Assembly (NCBI GenBank): GCA_030248215.1
Contig: JASANG010002407.1
Coordinates: forward strand, 19,844-83,843
Source: Enoplolaimus lenunculus
Lineage: Eukaryota; Nematoda; Enoplea; Enoplida; Thoracostomopsidae
Length of the DNA stretch: 64,000 bases
Direction of reading: 5' to 3'
The notes beneath the pieces were generated by a model. The model was not told the origin of the DNA and did no database searches. It saw only the letters and a list, made by a program, of their open reading frames with translations. Below, piece by piece: positions 10,536-21,298 of the stretch. Each line of letters begins with the position of its first letter. The first letter of the stretch is position 1. Made by a program: the position numbers and the translations under genes.

Positions 10536-11048
10536 GAGATTTTATATAGAACTTCCGTGTGGATAAATAACCCTCTTGAAAATATGTCCGGGGTCACTTT
10601 TTTGGAAGGAGGTCATTTTTTATGCGACACTGGGGTTTTTATTTTTGCTATAAGGTATTTTTGTCACCCTTTGCATATTCTGCAGAACATCTAAGACCAC
10701 AAATTACATATTGTGGACGTTCCAAGTTTAACTGTGATCAAATTTATGTAAACTGATTTCTAAATGTTACTTTTTACGCATGTTGGTCAAATCAAGAGTG
10801 CATGACAAAGGCCCCCCTCCCGCTTAAATAACTGAGAGTAGGCCAAAAACGCAACGTGCGCTGGGTACATTCTTTTGCACACAGAATGAAACCAGTTGCA
10901 CAATCTTGTTGAAATCAATATGCACTCCTGGTCTCATCAATGATATTTTATTTTTCTGCAGTCGAAATATATCTCAGGAGTTGGAGTGGTCAATTTGATA
11001 TTATATAATTGCGGTTTCGTTTCACAAAAACACTCTATGCAATATGAG

Positions 11049-11233
11049 GGCCATGTTAGTTTTAGGGTCATACTGGTTGCTGAAAAAAGAGTAGGCTTAC
11101 ATTCTAAACTAAGTACATTTTTTGCTTAGGCTTAGGCTTAGGCTTAGGGTTGAGAAATACGCTTTTTCAACATTTAGGTTTAGGCTGAGGAATATGTTTT
11201 GTCTACTGTTAAGGACCCAAAAATAACATTGGC
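11049..11233 (-). mobile_element. MITE with TTAGGC core (subfamily C-like)
   Basis: The termini GGCCATGTTAGTTTTAGGGT and inverse GCCAATGTTATTTTTGGGTC frame TTAGGC units (GGCTTAGGCTTAGGCTTAGG) read on the plus strand, so this copy is inverted relative to most. Confidence 0.75.
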
Positions 11234-11396
11234 TCAATGTGGTGGTATATTTTAAGTATTTTTGTAATGTGTATACTCAAATAAAATATTATTCCCGGTA
11301 CCTAAAGATGTGACCAAGCGATTTTCAACAAAGTAATTTTTATTGCGTTTTACCTTGAAACAAGTCTTATTTTCATAACGAATATATAATTTTATT

Positions 11397-11570
11397 TACC
11401 AACGTTACTTTCAGGGGCATAACAGTAGATTATGTGTATTCCTAAGCCAAAGCCTAAGCCTAGTCGTTGCCAAAGTGTGCTTCTAAGCCTAAGCCTAAGC
11501 CTAAGCGTAAGAAAACAATGCAATCTAGAATATAAACCTACTTTTTTTACAGACCCACTAGAATCCTGGA
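11397..11570 (+). mobile_element. MITE with GCCTAA core (subfamily C), right end lost
   Basis: Left end CCAACGTTACTTTCAGGGGC, CCTAAGCC units, then the family block ACAGACCCACTAGAATCCTGG. The right terminal repeat is missing. Confidence 0.65.
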
Positions 11571-11598
11571 ATCATAGACCATTTTATTAATAAGATCT

Positions 11599-11994
11599 TT
11601 GGGTGTAAACGGATACTAAAAATAACGCAAACGGAACCGGAAAACGGATATTGAAGTATATAAAATTCAAATAGGTTTTATTTTTCTGCCAACACAAATG
11701 TCACGTGTAAATGTTCACCAGGCTTTCTAAAATTTTGAAGAAAAAATGGCGAATGCACCGAAATTTTTTAACATTATGGATGAATATCGTAATTTTTGTT
11801 TCAATGCGGACAATTGCAGCATATCTGTAACGAAAAATTGCGAGAAATTTACGTAATTTATACCTATAATTTTTAACGTGAAAATAAACGAATTTCCAGT
11901 GTTTCCTATAACGGAAACGAAAACGGAAACAGATACCGATTTTTACCGAAAATCGAAGCGGAAACGGATATCCGGTTACACCCTGTAAGATATC
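11599..11994. mobile_element. hAT-like element with TTGGGTGTAA / TTACACCCTG ends
   Basis: The ends GGGTGTAAACGGATA and the inverse around ATATCCGGTTACACCC are inverted repeats. The flanks TAAGATCT and TAAGATAT agree at 7 of 8 positions, a plausible 8-bp target duplication. A second copy with the same start lies at about 20567. Confidence 0.6.
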
Positions 11995-13066
11995 AATTTA
12001 AGTTTATCTCCTGAAACAACAACTGGGGAATTTTTGTAGAGCTGTCCTATTAATCTTCTATTATAGGTACTTTCAGCGTAGTACTATGTGGGTAACACTT
12101 TAGTTCTAACCGAATAATTTTTAAGCATACCTGCTTTACACTAAGCATAATCGCAGCTGGATAAAACAAGGAAAATCTTAAGAACCGTATGCTCGGGTTC
12201 AAAGCAGTTTAGGTCAAAATTTTGTAAGGGGGGGTGGTAGCTTACAGCTAGTGTTCCATGATTAACATGTGTCGTGTTTTGAAAGTATTTGCACTGTTTC
12301 TTTGAAACTGTTTTATATTTCAAAAGTTAAGCAGCTGTTTGATGCTTATAATACAGTTCCGCCGCTGTTATTTACATTATCCCATTTTTATAAGCTTTTC
12401 ATCACCGCCCCACCCCCGTCAGAAATTTCTGGATCTACCACTGAACAAAAAATACAATTTAAATTTCAAAATTCAAATTTTCCTAAATAATAAATTCGGC
12501 AAGTTCACAACAGATTCTGTTCAGACAGAAATCGTTAGTCTGTTTTGAAAATTTTACCGCAAAATGGAAAAATGTTCCGAAAAAATTAAATTTCAAAAAT
12601 ATATATTTTCAAATCAGCTTTGAAGAAAATCCGCATTTCAAACTAATTTTTGCATGTTGATGTCTGAATTTCGCTCGCAATTAAAGCTGGTTGTATTAAA
12701 CACAATTATTGTGCAAACGTATTTTGAATATTATTATTAATTCGGCTACGGGTTTGTAAAAAAATGGTTCCGAGATAACATGACCGAAAACCAAACCGAT
12801 ATTTTTAATTTGCCGAACATTTTTACCTGTAATTTTTCAAAATTTCTGGTCAATTTAGGCATTTTTCAAATATTCTAAAGTTTACTTTCATTTTTGCCGA
12901 AAGCCATACATTTATAAGTTGAATTTTAACTCCGTTTGCTTAAATTATTTCTCGGAGAAATAGCAAAAATTTAATTTGTTGTAGAGGAAACGGCCAGTTA
13001 CCGTTCATTTTTCCTATTTTCTATAACGTGTTTTTGATTATAAGCATTGTGGCAGTAGTTTGTTTT
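11995..13066. other. Intergenic, no gene seen
   Basis: AT-rich. Around 12395-12440 there is a piece ending AAATTTCTGGATCTACCACTG, which looks like the end of a CAGTGGCGGATCC-type hAT MITE. No supported exon. Confidence 0.4.
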
Positions 13067-13264
13067 GGCCCATGTAAAGATCAGGGGCGGAACGTATTTC
13101 TGTGGGACCAGAAAAAAGTAAGCTTAAGTTTTAGGCTAATTTTTTTGCTTGGCTTAGGCTTAGGCTTAGAAATATACTCATTCTTACGCTTAGGCTTAGG
13201 CTTAGGCTAAAGCGTAGGAATATGCTTATAATACTGTTCCGCCTTTGTTCTTTTTACATTGGGC
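13067..13264 (-). mobile_element. Intact MITE with TTAGGC core (subfamily B), perfect 8-bp duplication
   Basis: It runs from GGCCCATGTAAAGATCAGGG to its inverse ...TTTTTACATTGGGC. The eight bases TTTGTTTT flank it on both sides (13059-13066 and 13265-13272). The interior holds TTAGGC units, so the element is reversed relative to most copies. An 8-bp duplication fits hAT-type insertion. Confidence 0.9.
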
Positions 13265-13432
13265 TTTGTTTTTAACAAATTTATGTTTTACACAAGCCAA
13301 ATTTTTGTTCAAAATTATTTGAATAAGTCAGTATAAACAACATAGTTTTGGAGTTCAAATTTGTTTCCATGCAATGGATAAGGTTTCTGATATCTGTTTA
13401 CTTCAATATCTCTGTCATTGTATCCATAAAAT

Positions 13433-13568
13433 GGCCTATGTAAACATCAGCGGCGGAACGTTTTTCTGCCGGACTACAATAGAGTACGCTTAAACTTTGA
13501 CAAATTTTTTGCTAAACTTAGGAATATACTTAATACACTACTTTTACAGTCCTGTTTACACATTGGCC
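13433..13568 (-). mobile_element. Short MITE of the TTAGGC-core group
   Basis: The ends GGCCTATGTAAACATCAGCG and inverse ...CCTGTTTACACATTGGCC frame a core reduced to AACTTAGGAATATAC. It appears to be an internal-deletion derivative of 136 bp. Confidence 0.75.
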
Positions 13569-13663
13569 GAAATATCGGACAATTTTTTGAGTTTCAGTTC
13601 TACTTCTCAGTAGTCGGCTCTGCCCGAAGTGGTTTAGGGGTAAAAGTTTGTCAGTTTTGGCTA

Positions 13664-14050
13664 AGGGTTGCGCTATACTTGACGTCCGGCGCCGTCCATC
13701 ACCGTTCGTACCGTAAATTATCGTACCTGGTATATACGATACCGCACCGTGACGGACGGCACGGCAATGAACGTCAACAAAAGTATAGCGCAACCCGGCC
13801 TATGTATAGAACAGGGTCGGATCGATTTCTGGAGGGGCTGTAATAGAGTCAGTTTAAGCTTCAGACTAGTTTTTTTGCTTAGGCTTAGGCTTAGTCTTAG
13901 GCTTAGGAATAGGCTCATCCTTACGCTTAGGCTTAGGCTTCGGCTTAGTAATAGGCTCTGCCTTACGCTTAGGCTTATGCTTAGGCTTAGGCTTAGAAAT
14001 ACGCTTATACTACTGTTCCGGTCCTGTTCTATACATGAGCCCGCAACCCT
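13664..14050. mobile_element. Palindromic GGGTTGCGCTATACTT MITE, interrupted by a TTAGGC-core MITE
   Basis: The left end AGGGTTGCGCTATACTTGAC and right end AAAAGTATAGCGCAACCC are inverted repeats. The interior pairs GACGTCCGGCGCCGTCC with its inverse around GTACGATA. The second MITE (13797-14041) sits within the last bases of the right terminus. A larger copy is at 27948-28216. Confidence 0.8.
13797..14041 (-). mobile_element. MITE with TTAGGC core (subfamily A) inserted in another MITE's end
   Basis: The ends GGCCTATGTATAGAACAGGG and inverse ...CCTGTTCTATACATGAGCC are flanked by CGCAACCC on both sides (13789-13796 and 14042-14049), a perfect 8-bp duplication of the host MITE's terminus. The interior holds about seven TTAGGC units in two blocks. 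Confidence 0.9.
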
Positions 14051-14291
14051 AAGGCTGGTAGAAACTTTTTTACTTGTTCAAACCAGAAACCTTCTTTGAA
14101 ATTTTTACACAACGTAACGCCCCTATTTAGAATTCTGGCTAGTCCCACATGGCAACTTGCATAGCTAAATATCGCGATATAAATTATTAAAAAATTTGAA
14201 ACCAAGAAATCTTTTTGAAAATTAATATTTCAAATTAAAGTTTTTTTAGAATTTAAACACAATTATCTGTATTTTCAAGTAATAACCGAAA

Positions 14292-17200
14292 ATGTCACGT
14301 GTAATGTGGCTGTGTTTCGTTGTTTTGATCGCTGTGACGTTGGTAAGTATTCGATGTAAGAGGATCAATTCGACTTTTTCAGAGGCGCGCAGCATTTGGA
14401 AGACCGCCCCCCCCCCTACCAATCTTGCGGTCAGAAAATGTTGCATACGAGACAATACTTTGAAAAGTTAATTTTTATAAAAAAGCGGTAATTAGGATAT
14501 GATGTGGGTGAGAATTTTTTACCCGACCCTCGCTTTACCCAAGCAAATTAGAATTTTTGTACCCGCGAATATACCCACGGTAAAATGATTTACCAACGAT
14601 CCATGTTTTACCAGAGCCTGAAGTTAACCAAGTATTTTAAATACCGCTGATGGTTTGCACTTTAATGAAGTTTTGCGTTATAGCTGCGGTACAGTTTACA
14701 CATGAAAGATTACTAGAAACACAAAATTCCACACCCAACTAATTTAAGCACAGAACTTATTGCGTTTTCAACGCTCACTGTCTTGGCTTAGTTAATAGCG
14801 TGTATTTTGCATTTTAACCCTTAGAAGTTTGGCGCGGACAAAAACTGTCAATTTTTTACCCGAGTGATACAAATCTTTACCCACGGGCATACCCGCCACT
14901 GAAATTCTCTACCCGACCTGTGTTTATTAACGCGGGTGCCCGTGCGCAAAGTTCCGCTCTACAGTAACCTCCGTCGTAGTTAAAGTTACGTTCTGCTTCT
15001 CGCTCGCTTTGCTCGCGATTATTGACCAATTATATGTTGCGATGCCGAGTACGTGGCACATTGTTTGTTTCAACTGCTGCGCTCGGAATTTTAGTACAAA
15101 TCCACTTGAAAATTAAAAGTTGCGTTTAAACTGCACCAGAACTAATTTTACGTATTTGTAAATGAGTTGAACACAGGCGAACAATCCATGTTACGACTTC
15201 GAGTAAACCATGACACAAATTGGAAAATGACAAAAAAGACTTACTGCTGAGGTGTATGGCCTAGTTATTTTGCCCAGGGTGCCACCGGATATCCGGCTCC
15301 GGCAAAAATTCGACCTACGGTTCCGGCCGGATACTAAATATATCCGGCTTCGTCAGTTTTGGTATTCGATTGTACCCAAATAAATAAATAAGTAAAAAAT
15401 AAATAAATAAATACATATTAATGTTTTAGATACATTCCGTGTCAGGACGCAACAAAAAAGTAAGAGATTCACATTGTGAATGTGAAGAATTGATGCCTTT
15501 GCCTTTAAAACAAACATCAAAACCCCAAAAAAAATTATGCAAAAATTTACTACTGAAATTGCGTTATGAGATTCCTGCTTGCGTCGCTCTCGAGTATTTT
15601 CTATCTTGGTATTTGGCGCGTGTCCCCGTCAAATATTTCATCATACACAGTTGAACGAAATCTATTGTCAGGAATACCTAAAACGAATTTACTCGATTGT
15701 GATTTAGGCGGACGTAAATTTTGCGGTTATTTCTGTCATCCGCAGGTTTAGGATCGGTTTAGTTAGCTACACTGTAAAAAATGGGTAGTCAAATTGACTA
15801 TATCGGAAACAGGCTTTTCGTGACTACAGAAACTGAGTCAAATTTGACTCCGCCAGCAGGAAAAGCCTGTTTCCGAGAGAGTCAATTTGACTCCCCATTT
15901 TTACAGTGTATGTAGCACTGTTACTCAAGCACAAAGGACCGGTAGCGCACGTGAGATTGTGGGTATTACGCACAGTCGTGTTTATTGAGCGGGCTCCGAC
16001 ATTTCAAAGCCAACAGCTTTGAGTAACAGTGCAAACTGTGCATCGCACATTTAAGAATAAGGTTTTTCTCGCAAACGGTTGAAATTTCTGCGAGCATAAA
16101 GACTTAATTTTTGGAATGAACGAAATTGCTTAATAATGTACAGTGCAAGAAATAAAGAGTCAAATTGACTCTCTCCGAAACAGGCTTTACGGGACTACAC
16201 AAACTGATTCAAATTCGACTCCGCCAGAGTCAAACGTGCGACACAGTGAATCGAATTTGACTCTGGAGCAGTCGAATTTTGACTCAATTTGTGTAGTCCC
16301 GTAATTCTTTTTAATTTTTAGGAAGACGAATACGATAAAGATGCCCAAATTGAGGTAATGTTTTCATATTTGCAGTAGGTAACTTTATATGTTTATCAGA
16401 ACAGTGGCGGGTCCAGAAATTTCTTGTGGAGGAATGCACAAGTGGAAAATGTTAAGTTTTGACACATGTTCCCTACATATTTTTACGCATATAAAAACAG
16501 CCACAAGTCACACATAAACTCATACGTTAACGACAAGAATCTCAAAGAAAAATACACTCATTCAGGCGGATTTTGCATAAATTTCTTGCCCACAGCCATA
16601 AGCTCAAGCATAAACGTACACTGCAAAAAAATGGTGAGTCAAATGAACTCTCTCGGAAATAGGCTCTACGGGACTACACAAACTGAGTCAAATTCGACTC
16701 CGTTAGATTCAAACGTGCGGCTCAGTGAGTCTAATTTTACTCTGGCGGAGTCGAATTTGAAACTATTTGCGTAGTCCCGAAGAGCCTTTTACGAAGAGAG
16801 TCAATTTGACTCACCATTTTTTGCAGTGTACGAATACGAGCAAAGTCTAAGCATAAACCTATAAACAGTCTAAATCTAAGTCTATACATCTCATTGCTGT
16901 GTCTCTGACCGTCATTAGGCCACTAGTAGTAATACGTCCGTACCCTGCGCTAGCCCTCTTAGCCAGGGCACCACCTACTTGGGAATCGCATGTTCATCCA
17001 TTGTTACACGAAACTTTCACCAAGAATATTAACAAATTGTACAAAATTTCTCTTGTCCTCTCATGTAGTTTTGGTCCCGGCCCTGTTTTTAGTTATACAA
17101 CATAAATTTAAATACTGATAAAAAATTAAATAATACAAGTCAGCCGGTTTTACGCAATGTACAAAAGTTAGCGAATGCACGAAAATGTGTATGCAGATTT

Positions 17201-19130
17201 TGTTTCCACGAAATAATCACGTTATATACACAATGAAATCACTGCAAGCACAGTAATGCTGGAAAGTTGCCGAAAATACGTATGTGGAGAATTGCAGCTT
17301 TAATATATTGATATAATTTTGTATTTTCAGCGCCAAGAACGAGGGCACAAAGAAGACGAAGTGGTAATGTTTTTTTATTATTTTAAAATTTAGTTTCAAG
17401 CCTGTTTTTATGGTACCAAATACGCCGTCTGGCGTTGCGTTTTAGGCCGACCCCCCTACTTTAGATGGGGATCGCTGTCACATGCAGTACCCTTAATTTA
17501 AACTATAAAAGCGGAGCATTTTTGATGCCGGATACGTACAGTGCCATGGTGCACACCGGTTGTACCACCTCTAAATAAGTGGGGCTGGTCAAAAACGCAA
17601 CGCGTGCCGAGTACTTTTTGTACCATACGAACCTCAAGAGTTGCCATACTCTTGTATCATGCCATTGTTTTGGTAGTAAACTCGATAAATTTAATAAAAG
17701 TTGCAGCCAATTTTTAAACTGAGCCTACTCTTTAAAGGTAAATTTAAATAAAAAATATTTTATTTGGAAAAAAAAACCATTTTGTTTGAATATTAATTTG
17801 AATCTTTTAACACAAATTTTGGTTTTGGTCGTTGTTCGGTAGCCGTGGCGCGCCAGGCCGCCCATAGATTTGCCAGTGCTATTAAAATGTTTTAAAATAA
17901 CGATTGATTTTTATAAACTTAAAGTTATAGAAATTTTGGCCAATGTATAGAACAAGACCGGAACAGTAGTATAAGCATATTCCTAAAGCCTAAGCCGAAG
18001 TCTTAAAGCGTAAGCGCCGGAACAGTAGCATAAGCATATTCCTAAAGCCTAAGCCTAAGCCTAAGTCTTAAAGCGTAAGCGCCGGAACAGTAGCATAAGC
18101 ATATTCCTAAAGCCTAAGCCTAAGCCTAAGTCTTAAAGCGTAAGCGCCGGAACAGTAGCATAAGCATATTCCTAAAGCCTAAGCCTAAGCCTTAGTCTAA
18201 GCGTAAGGATGGGCCTATTCCTAAGCCTTAGTTTAAGCCTAAGCAAAAAAGTTAATCACTCTATTACAGCCCCGCCGAAAAACGATCTGGACCTGTTGTA
18301 TACATGGACCGAAATTATCAATGACATATAAACTACGGATCGTCGTTCGAAAGGCTGTTGAGCTTAGGGCCACCTTTAGCGTTATAGGTTTTTGATATTT
18401 TACAAGGAGCTACATTGTAAATTTCAATGAGTTGATTAATCAACTCAGCTAAAGAGTAGTTATTTCTGAGTTAATAACAGTAAACATTAACTCACTCTGA
18501 TTTGAGTTGATTCCCGCTGTAAGTTGAGTTGATTCAGGGTGAATTGAATAATTAAATCAGAGTGAGCTTTATTGACTCAGAATACTTGAGTTTTGAAAGT
18601 ACTAACTGAGACTGAATGATTCAACTCATTCTAAGTTAAAATCAACTCACTAAAATTTACACTGTCTATTGCGCCTGAAGATAAAACGCTCAATTGAACT
18701 TAAATCCAATTTCAATCGACGATACACTGTAAACACCATGAGTTTATTAATCAATTCAGCTAGCGAGTTAGTTATTTCTGAATTAAAATCAGTAAACATT
18801 AACTCACTCTGAGTTGCGCTGGTTTTCAGTCGGAGTTGAGTTGACTCTGGGTGAGTTGATTAATTAACTCAGAATGGTTTGAATAAACTAAAAATTCTAA
18901 GTACTGATTGTCCTAACTCATTCTGAGTTAAAATCAACTCATTCTGAGTTAAAATCAACTCACTGAAATTTACGGTGTACAAGTGCCGAAGGCAGACGGT
19001 GGCCAAAAATTTATAAACTGCTTTAACAGTTAAATTTTACGTGTTTCAGAGATACTCATTGGAAGATTTTAAATTGCTTGGATTTAGCGAAGAAGACTAT
19101 AGGAAATATCTCGAATCGCATGGTCACTAA
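14292..19130 (+). CDS. Four-exon gene for a 65-aa secreted acidic peptide
   Basis: Exons 14292-14342, 16322-16354, 17331-17363 and 19050-19130 join in phase 0 throughout. Each is bounded by GT donors (GTAAGT, GTAATG, GTAATG) and T-rich AG acceptors. Exon 1 encodes a start Met and a hydrophobic MWLCFVVLIAVTL, a signal-peptide-like segment of about 17 residues. Exons 2 and 3 are 33 nt each and encode charged 11-mers (EDEYDKDAQIE, RQERGHKEDEV). Exon 4 encodes RYSLEDFKLLGFSEED... to a TAA stop. AATAAA follows 130 nt later. The mature peptide would be about 48 residues, without cysteine. I recognise no family; a secreted peptide or precursor is inference. Gene structure rests on splice signals and frame only, and an extra small exon could have been missed. 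Confidence 0.7.
14498..14950. mobile_element. TIR element with TACCCG-rich ends in intron 1 of the peptide gene
   Basis: The left end ATGTGGGTGAGAATTTTTTA-CCCGACC and the right half with TACCCGACC...CGCGGGTGCCCGTGC are imperfect inverted repeats. Internal blocks TTTACCCACGGGCATACCCG also occur inverted at 35490-35640. Confidence 0.5.
14951..15769. other. Intron 1 of the peptide gene, nothing recognised
   Basis: Contains a TAAATAAATAAGTAAA microsatellite (about 15380-15412) and a CCGGATATCCGGCTCCGG stretch near 15285. No supported exon. Confidence 0.4.
15770..15908. mobile_element. Foldback MITE, CACTGYAAAAAATGG family, short copy
   Basis: Starts CACTGTAAAAAATGGGTAGT and ends with the inverse ...CCCCATTTTTACAGTG. 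The arms pair over AGTCAAATTGACT and GAAACAGGCTTT. TA lies on both sides. Ends beginning CACTG recall CACTA/Chapaev-type elements (inference). Confidence 0.8.
16138..16306. mobile_element. Foldback MITE, same family, right end missing, next to exon 2
   Basis: The arms AGTCAAATTGACTCTCTC and GGGACTACACAAACTGA pair with GTCAAATTCGACT-type and TTTGTGTAGTCCCG inverses. The last recognisable bases lie 15 nt before the splice acceptor of exon 2 of the peptide gene (acceptor AG at 16320-16321), so the terminal part has been lost. Confidence 0.7.
16619..16828. mobile_element. Foldback MITE, CACTGCAAAAAATGG family, intact
   Basis: CACTGCAAAAAAATGGTGAG and inverse CTCACCATTTTTTGCAGTG delimit a 210-bp near-palindrome containing the GGACTACACAAACTGAGTC block and its inverse. 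It lies in intron 2 of the peptide gene. Confidence 0.85.
17938..18310 (+). mobile_element. MITE with GCCTAA core (subfamily A) expanded by internal tandem duplication
   Basis: Flanked by GAAATTTT and GAAATTAT (7 of 8). The termini are GGCCAATGTATAGAACAAGA and inverse ...CCTGTTGTATACATGGACC. Inside, a unit of about 72 bp starting GCCGGAACAGTAGCATAAGC, itself carrying subterminal sequence plus CCTAAGCC repeats, occurs three times in a row. It lies in intron 3 of the peptide gene. Confidence 0.9.
18411..18665. mobile_element. Foldback MITE, CACTGTAAATTTCARTGAGTT family
   Basis: Starts TACATTGTAAATTTCAATGA and ends with the inverse ...CTCACTAAAATTTACACTGT. The body alternates GAGTTGATT and AACTCA words so that both arms pair along most of the 255 bp. 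Confidence 0.8.
18724..18980. mobile_element. Foldback MITE, same family, second copy
   Basis: Starts TACACTGTAAACACCATGAG and ends ...CACTGAAATTTACGGTGTA. It is about 60 bp downstream of the preceding copy and in the same orientation. A perfect 21-bp direct repeat of the ATTCTGAGTTAAAATCAACT type occurs near its right end. Confidence 0.8.
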
Positions 19131-19260
19131 CCGGCTGAAATGTATTTGTGATTTGAGAAAAAAACAATGAAGTTATAATTTGAAAATTATTGAAATTATT
19201 GATTTTCCGTTCTCAAATGACTCAAATTGTGGTTTTCTGTTAAATGTTACAAATATTTTA

Positions 19261-19266
19261 AATAAA
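19261..19266 (+). terminator. Polyadenylation signal AATAAA
   Basis: Canonical hexamer 131 nt after the stop codon of the 65-aa peptide gene. Use is inferred. Confidence 0.5.
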
Positions 19267-19645
19267 CTTTTTCGTTTGTTTAATCAATATTTCAAAATTT
19301 GTATTTTGTGCTTTGCGAGTAGTGAGGGCAACACACCAAAAAAATTCTCTTGAATGTTTTATATTCAATAAACTGCTATTGCCAATTAATAAGACATAAA
19401 TTACTTGCTTTTAAGAAATAGTTATCGTATATTCAAGATTTAATTTTCTGATTTTTATGTATGTAAACTGTTGCTCCGTTTATGCTATATACAAGTGTAT
19501 AAATAATCCAATTTCAGAAATGGAATATTTCATGTTTTGCTCAGACTCCTCCCAACCTTAGTTTACGGCTTGAACGTATCTTAGATTGTAAAATTAGGGT
19601 ATATGGTTCACATTTCAGTTACAAATTTTGGAGTCGTTTCAAGGC

Positions 19646-19742
19646 CTCAGCCTGCTTCTGCAAAAAATTAGTCTAAAGCTCAAGCTTGCCGTATTCGAGT
19701 CCTACAGAAAAACGTTCCACCAATAATCTTTTACACTAGCCG
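19646..19742 (+). mobile_element. 3' fragment of a GCCTAA-core MITE
   Basis: Only the right-hand block AAAAAATTAGTCTAAAGCTC...GAAAAACGTTCC and the terminus ...TCTTTTACACTAGCC remain. Confidence 0.6.
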
Positions 19743-19782
19743 AACTTAACATATATCTCTAATTGACAACCTTGAATAAACG

Positions 19783-19986
19783 GGCCAATGAAAAGAACAG
19801 GGACGGAACAGTATTAGCATATTCCTAAGCCTAAGCCTAAGCGTAACCGTAAGAATGAGCATATCCCTAACCTAAGCCTAAGCCTAAGAATTAGCCTAAG
19901 CCAAGCAAAAAAATTAGTCTAAAGCTTAAGCTTGCTCTTTTCTAGTCTCGCAGAAAAGCGTTCCGTCCCTGATCTTTACATAGGCC
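19783..19986 (+). mobile_element. Intact MITE with GCCTAA core (subfamily B), perfect 8-bp duplication
   Basis: Flanked by AATAAACG on both sides (19775-19782 and 19987-19994). The termini are GGCCAATGAAAAGAACAGGG and inverse ...CCCTGATCTTTACATAGGCC. The interior shows the typical order: GGAACAGTATTAGCATATTC, CCTAAGCC units, AAAAAATTAGTCTAAAGCTT, GAAAAGCGTTCC. Confidence 0.92.
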
Positions 19987-20566
19987 AATAAACGTAGTAA
20001 CATTTAGCGATGAGCAGCAATTTTAAATTTAGCAAAATTTACAATAAATTGCACATTTAATCAGTTGGCTTTAATTTAAAACGAATATTTTACTACAAAA
20101 CGTGGCTGCGTCATAAGTACAGGACTCGCTTTGAAATATTCGACTGTCTAATCAAATTGAAGAAATTTGGCTACGGGAAAACATCCAAATGTGATTTGGC
20201 AACCGATGGGACTAACAAAGATATATTAAATTACAGACAAAATTAATTATATTGCATTACTATTCTGGTTCACAGCGATAAACGTGTGCCGTTCAGCGGG
20301 CGCTTATGACCTGTTAGGATTGTTTCTAGGTTCCATTTGGGTCCCTGTTTAGTATGATACCATTTAAATTTATTTTTGGAAAGTTTACAAATGAAAAATA
20401 TATTTTTCCCTGAAATTGTAGAATTTAAAATTGTACTGTGGATACTAAATAGAAGATTAAACTACATTTAACGGCAGAAGTGGAATTTCTTCATGTGAAT
20501 AGGAATTTGTGGACAGTTTTATAATTAATGCACAGTGTTTGATGGAATTTGGTTCATGTACCTTTA

Positions 20567-20836
20567 GGGTGTAATCAGATATCCGTTACCGGTAAAAATC
20601 GGTATCCGTTTCCGTTTCTGTTATAGAGATACCGCAAATTTGGTTAGTTTTATGCTTAAAATTATTTGGCAAACAACGTATATATAGGTATCACAATTTT
20701 TCTTTCTAGTCATGCTGCAATTGTTTGAGATTACATTAAAATTACAAAATTCATCCAAAATTTTAAAAGTTTTGGTGCATTCGCCATTTGCTTTTTAAAA
20801 TTTTAGAAAGTCCGGCGAATATGTGCACGCCTCAAT
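20567..20836. mobile_element. GGGTGTAA-ended element, partial
   Basis: Starts AGGGTGTAATCAGATATCCG and parallels the element at 11599-11994 (GTTACCGGTAAAAATCGGTA, TTTGGTGCATTCGCCATTTG). Its right terminus is not seen before the next MITE. Confidence 0.5.
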
Positions 20837-20837
20837 C

Positions 20838-21022
20838 CACTGCAAAAAATGGCTAGTCAAATTGACTCACTCCAAAATAGGTTCTACGGGACTACACAAA
20901 CTGAGTCAAATTCGACTTCGCCAGAGTCAACCGTGCGGCTAAGTGAGTCGAATTGGACTCGGTTAGTGTAGTCCCGTAGAATTTATTTCGAAGTGAGTCA
21001 ATTTGACTAGCCATATAGCAGT
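20838..21022. mobile_element. Foldback MITE, CACTGCAAAAAATGG family
   Basis: CACTGCAAAAAATGGCTAGT and inverse ...ACTAGCCATATAGCAGT. The arms share GGGACTACACAAACTGAGTC and its inverse. Confidence 0.75.
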
Positions 21023-21298
21023 TCCGCACAAAATCAGATAGCCCGTGATTTTAATTCATGGGCACAAGTTCTGTTCCACACCCTCTAAATTTTCAGCTAA
21101 ACATTTTTTAACCACCGGCTAGAAATCATATCGCATGTACCTGGATATTTAAGCTTTTCTGGCATTCGGCCAGTTTTGGTTTAAAACATACCCAAAACAG
21201 TAACATCGATCCTTTGTATCATGCCGTAGTCAAAATAAAAAGGTTGAAATTGTCTTCGCGTGCGCCGGGTAACAGCGGAAAATTAGATCTGCAACTCT

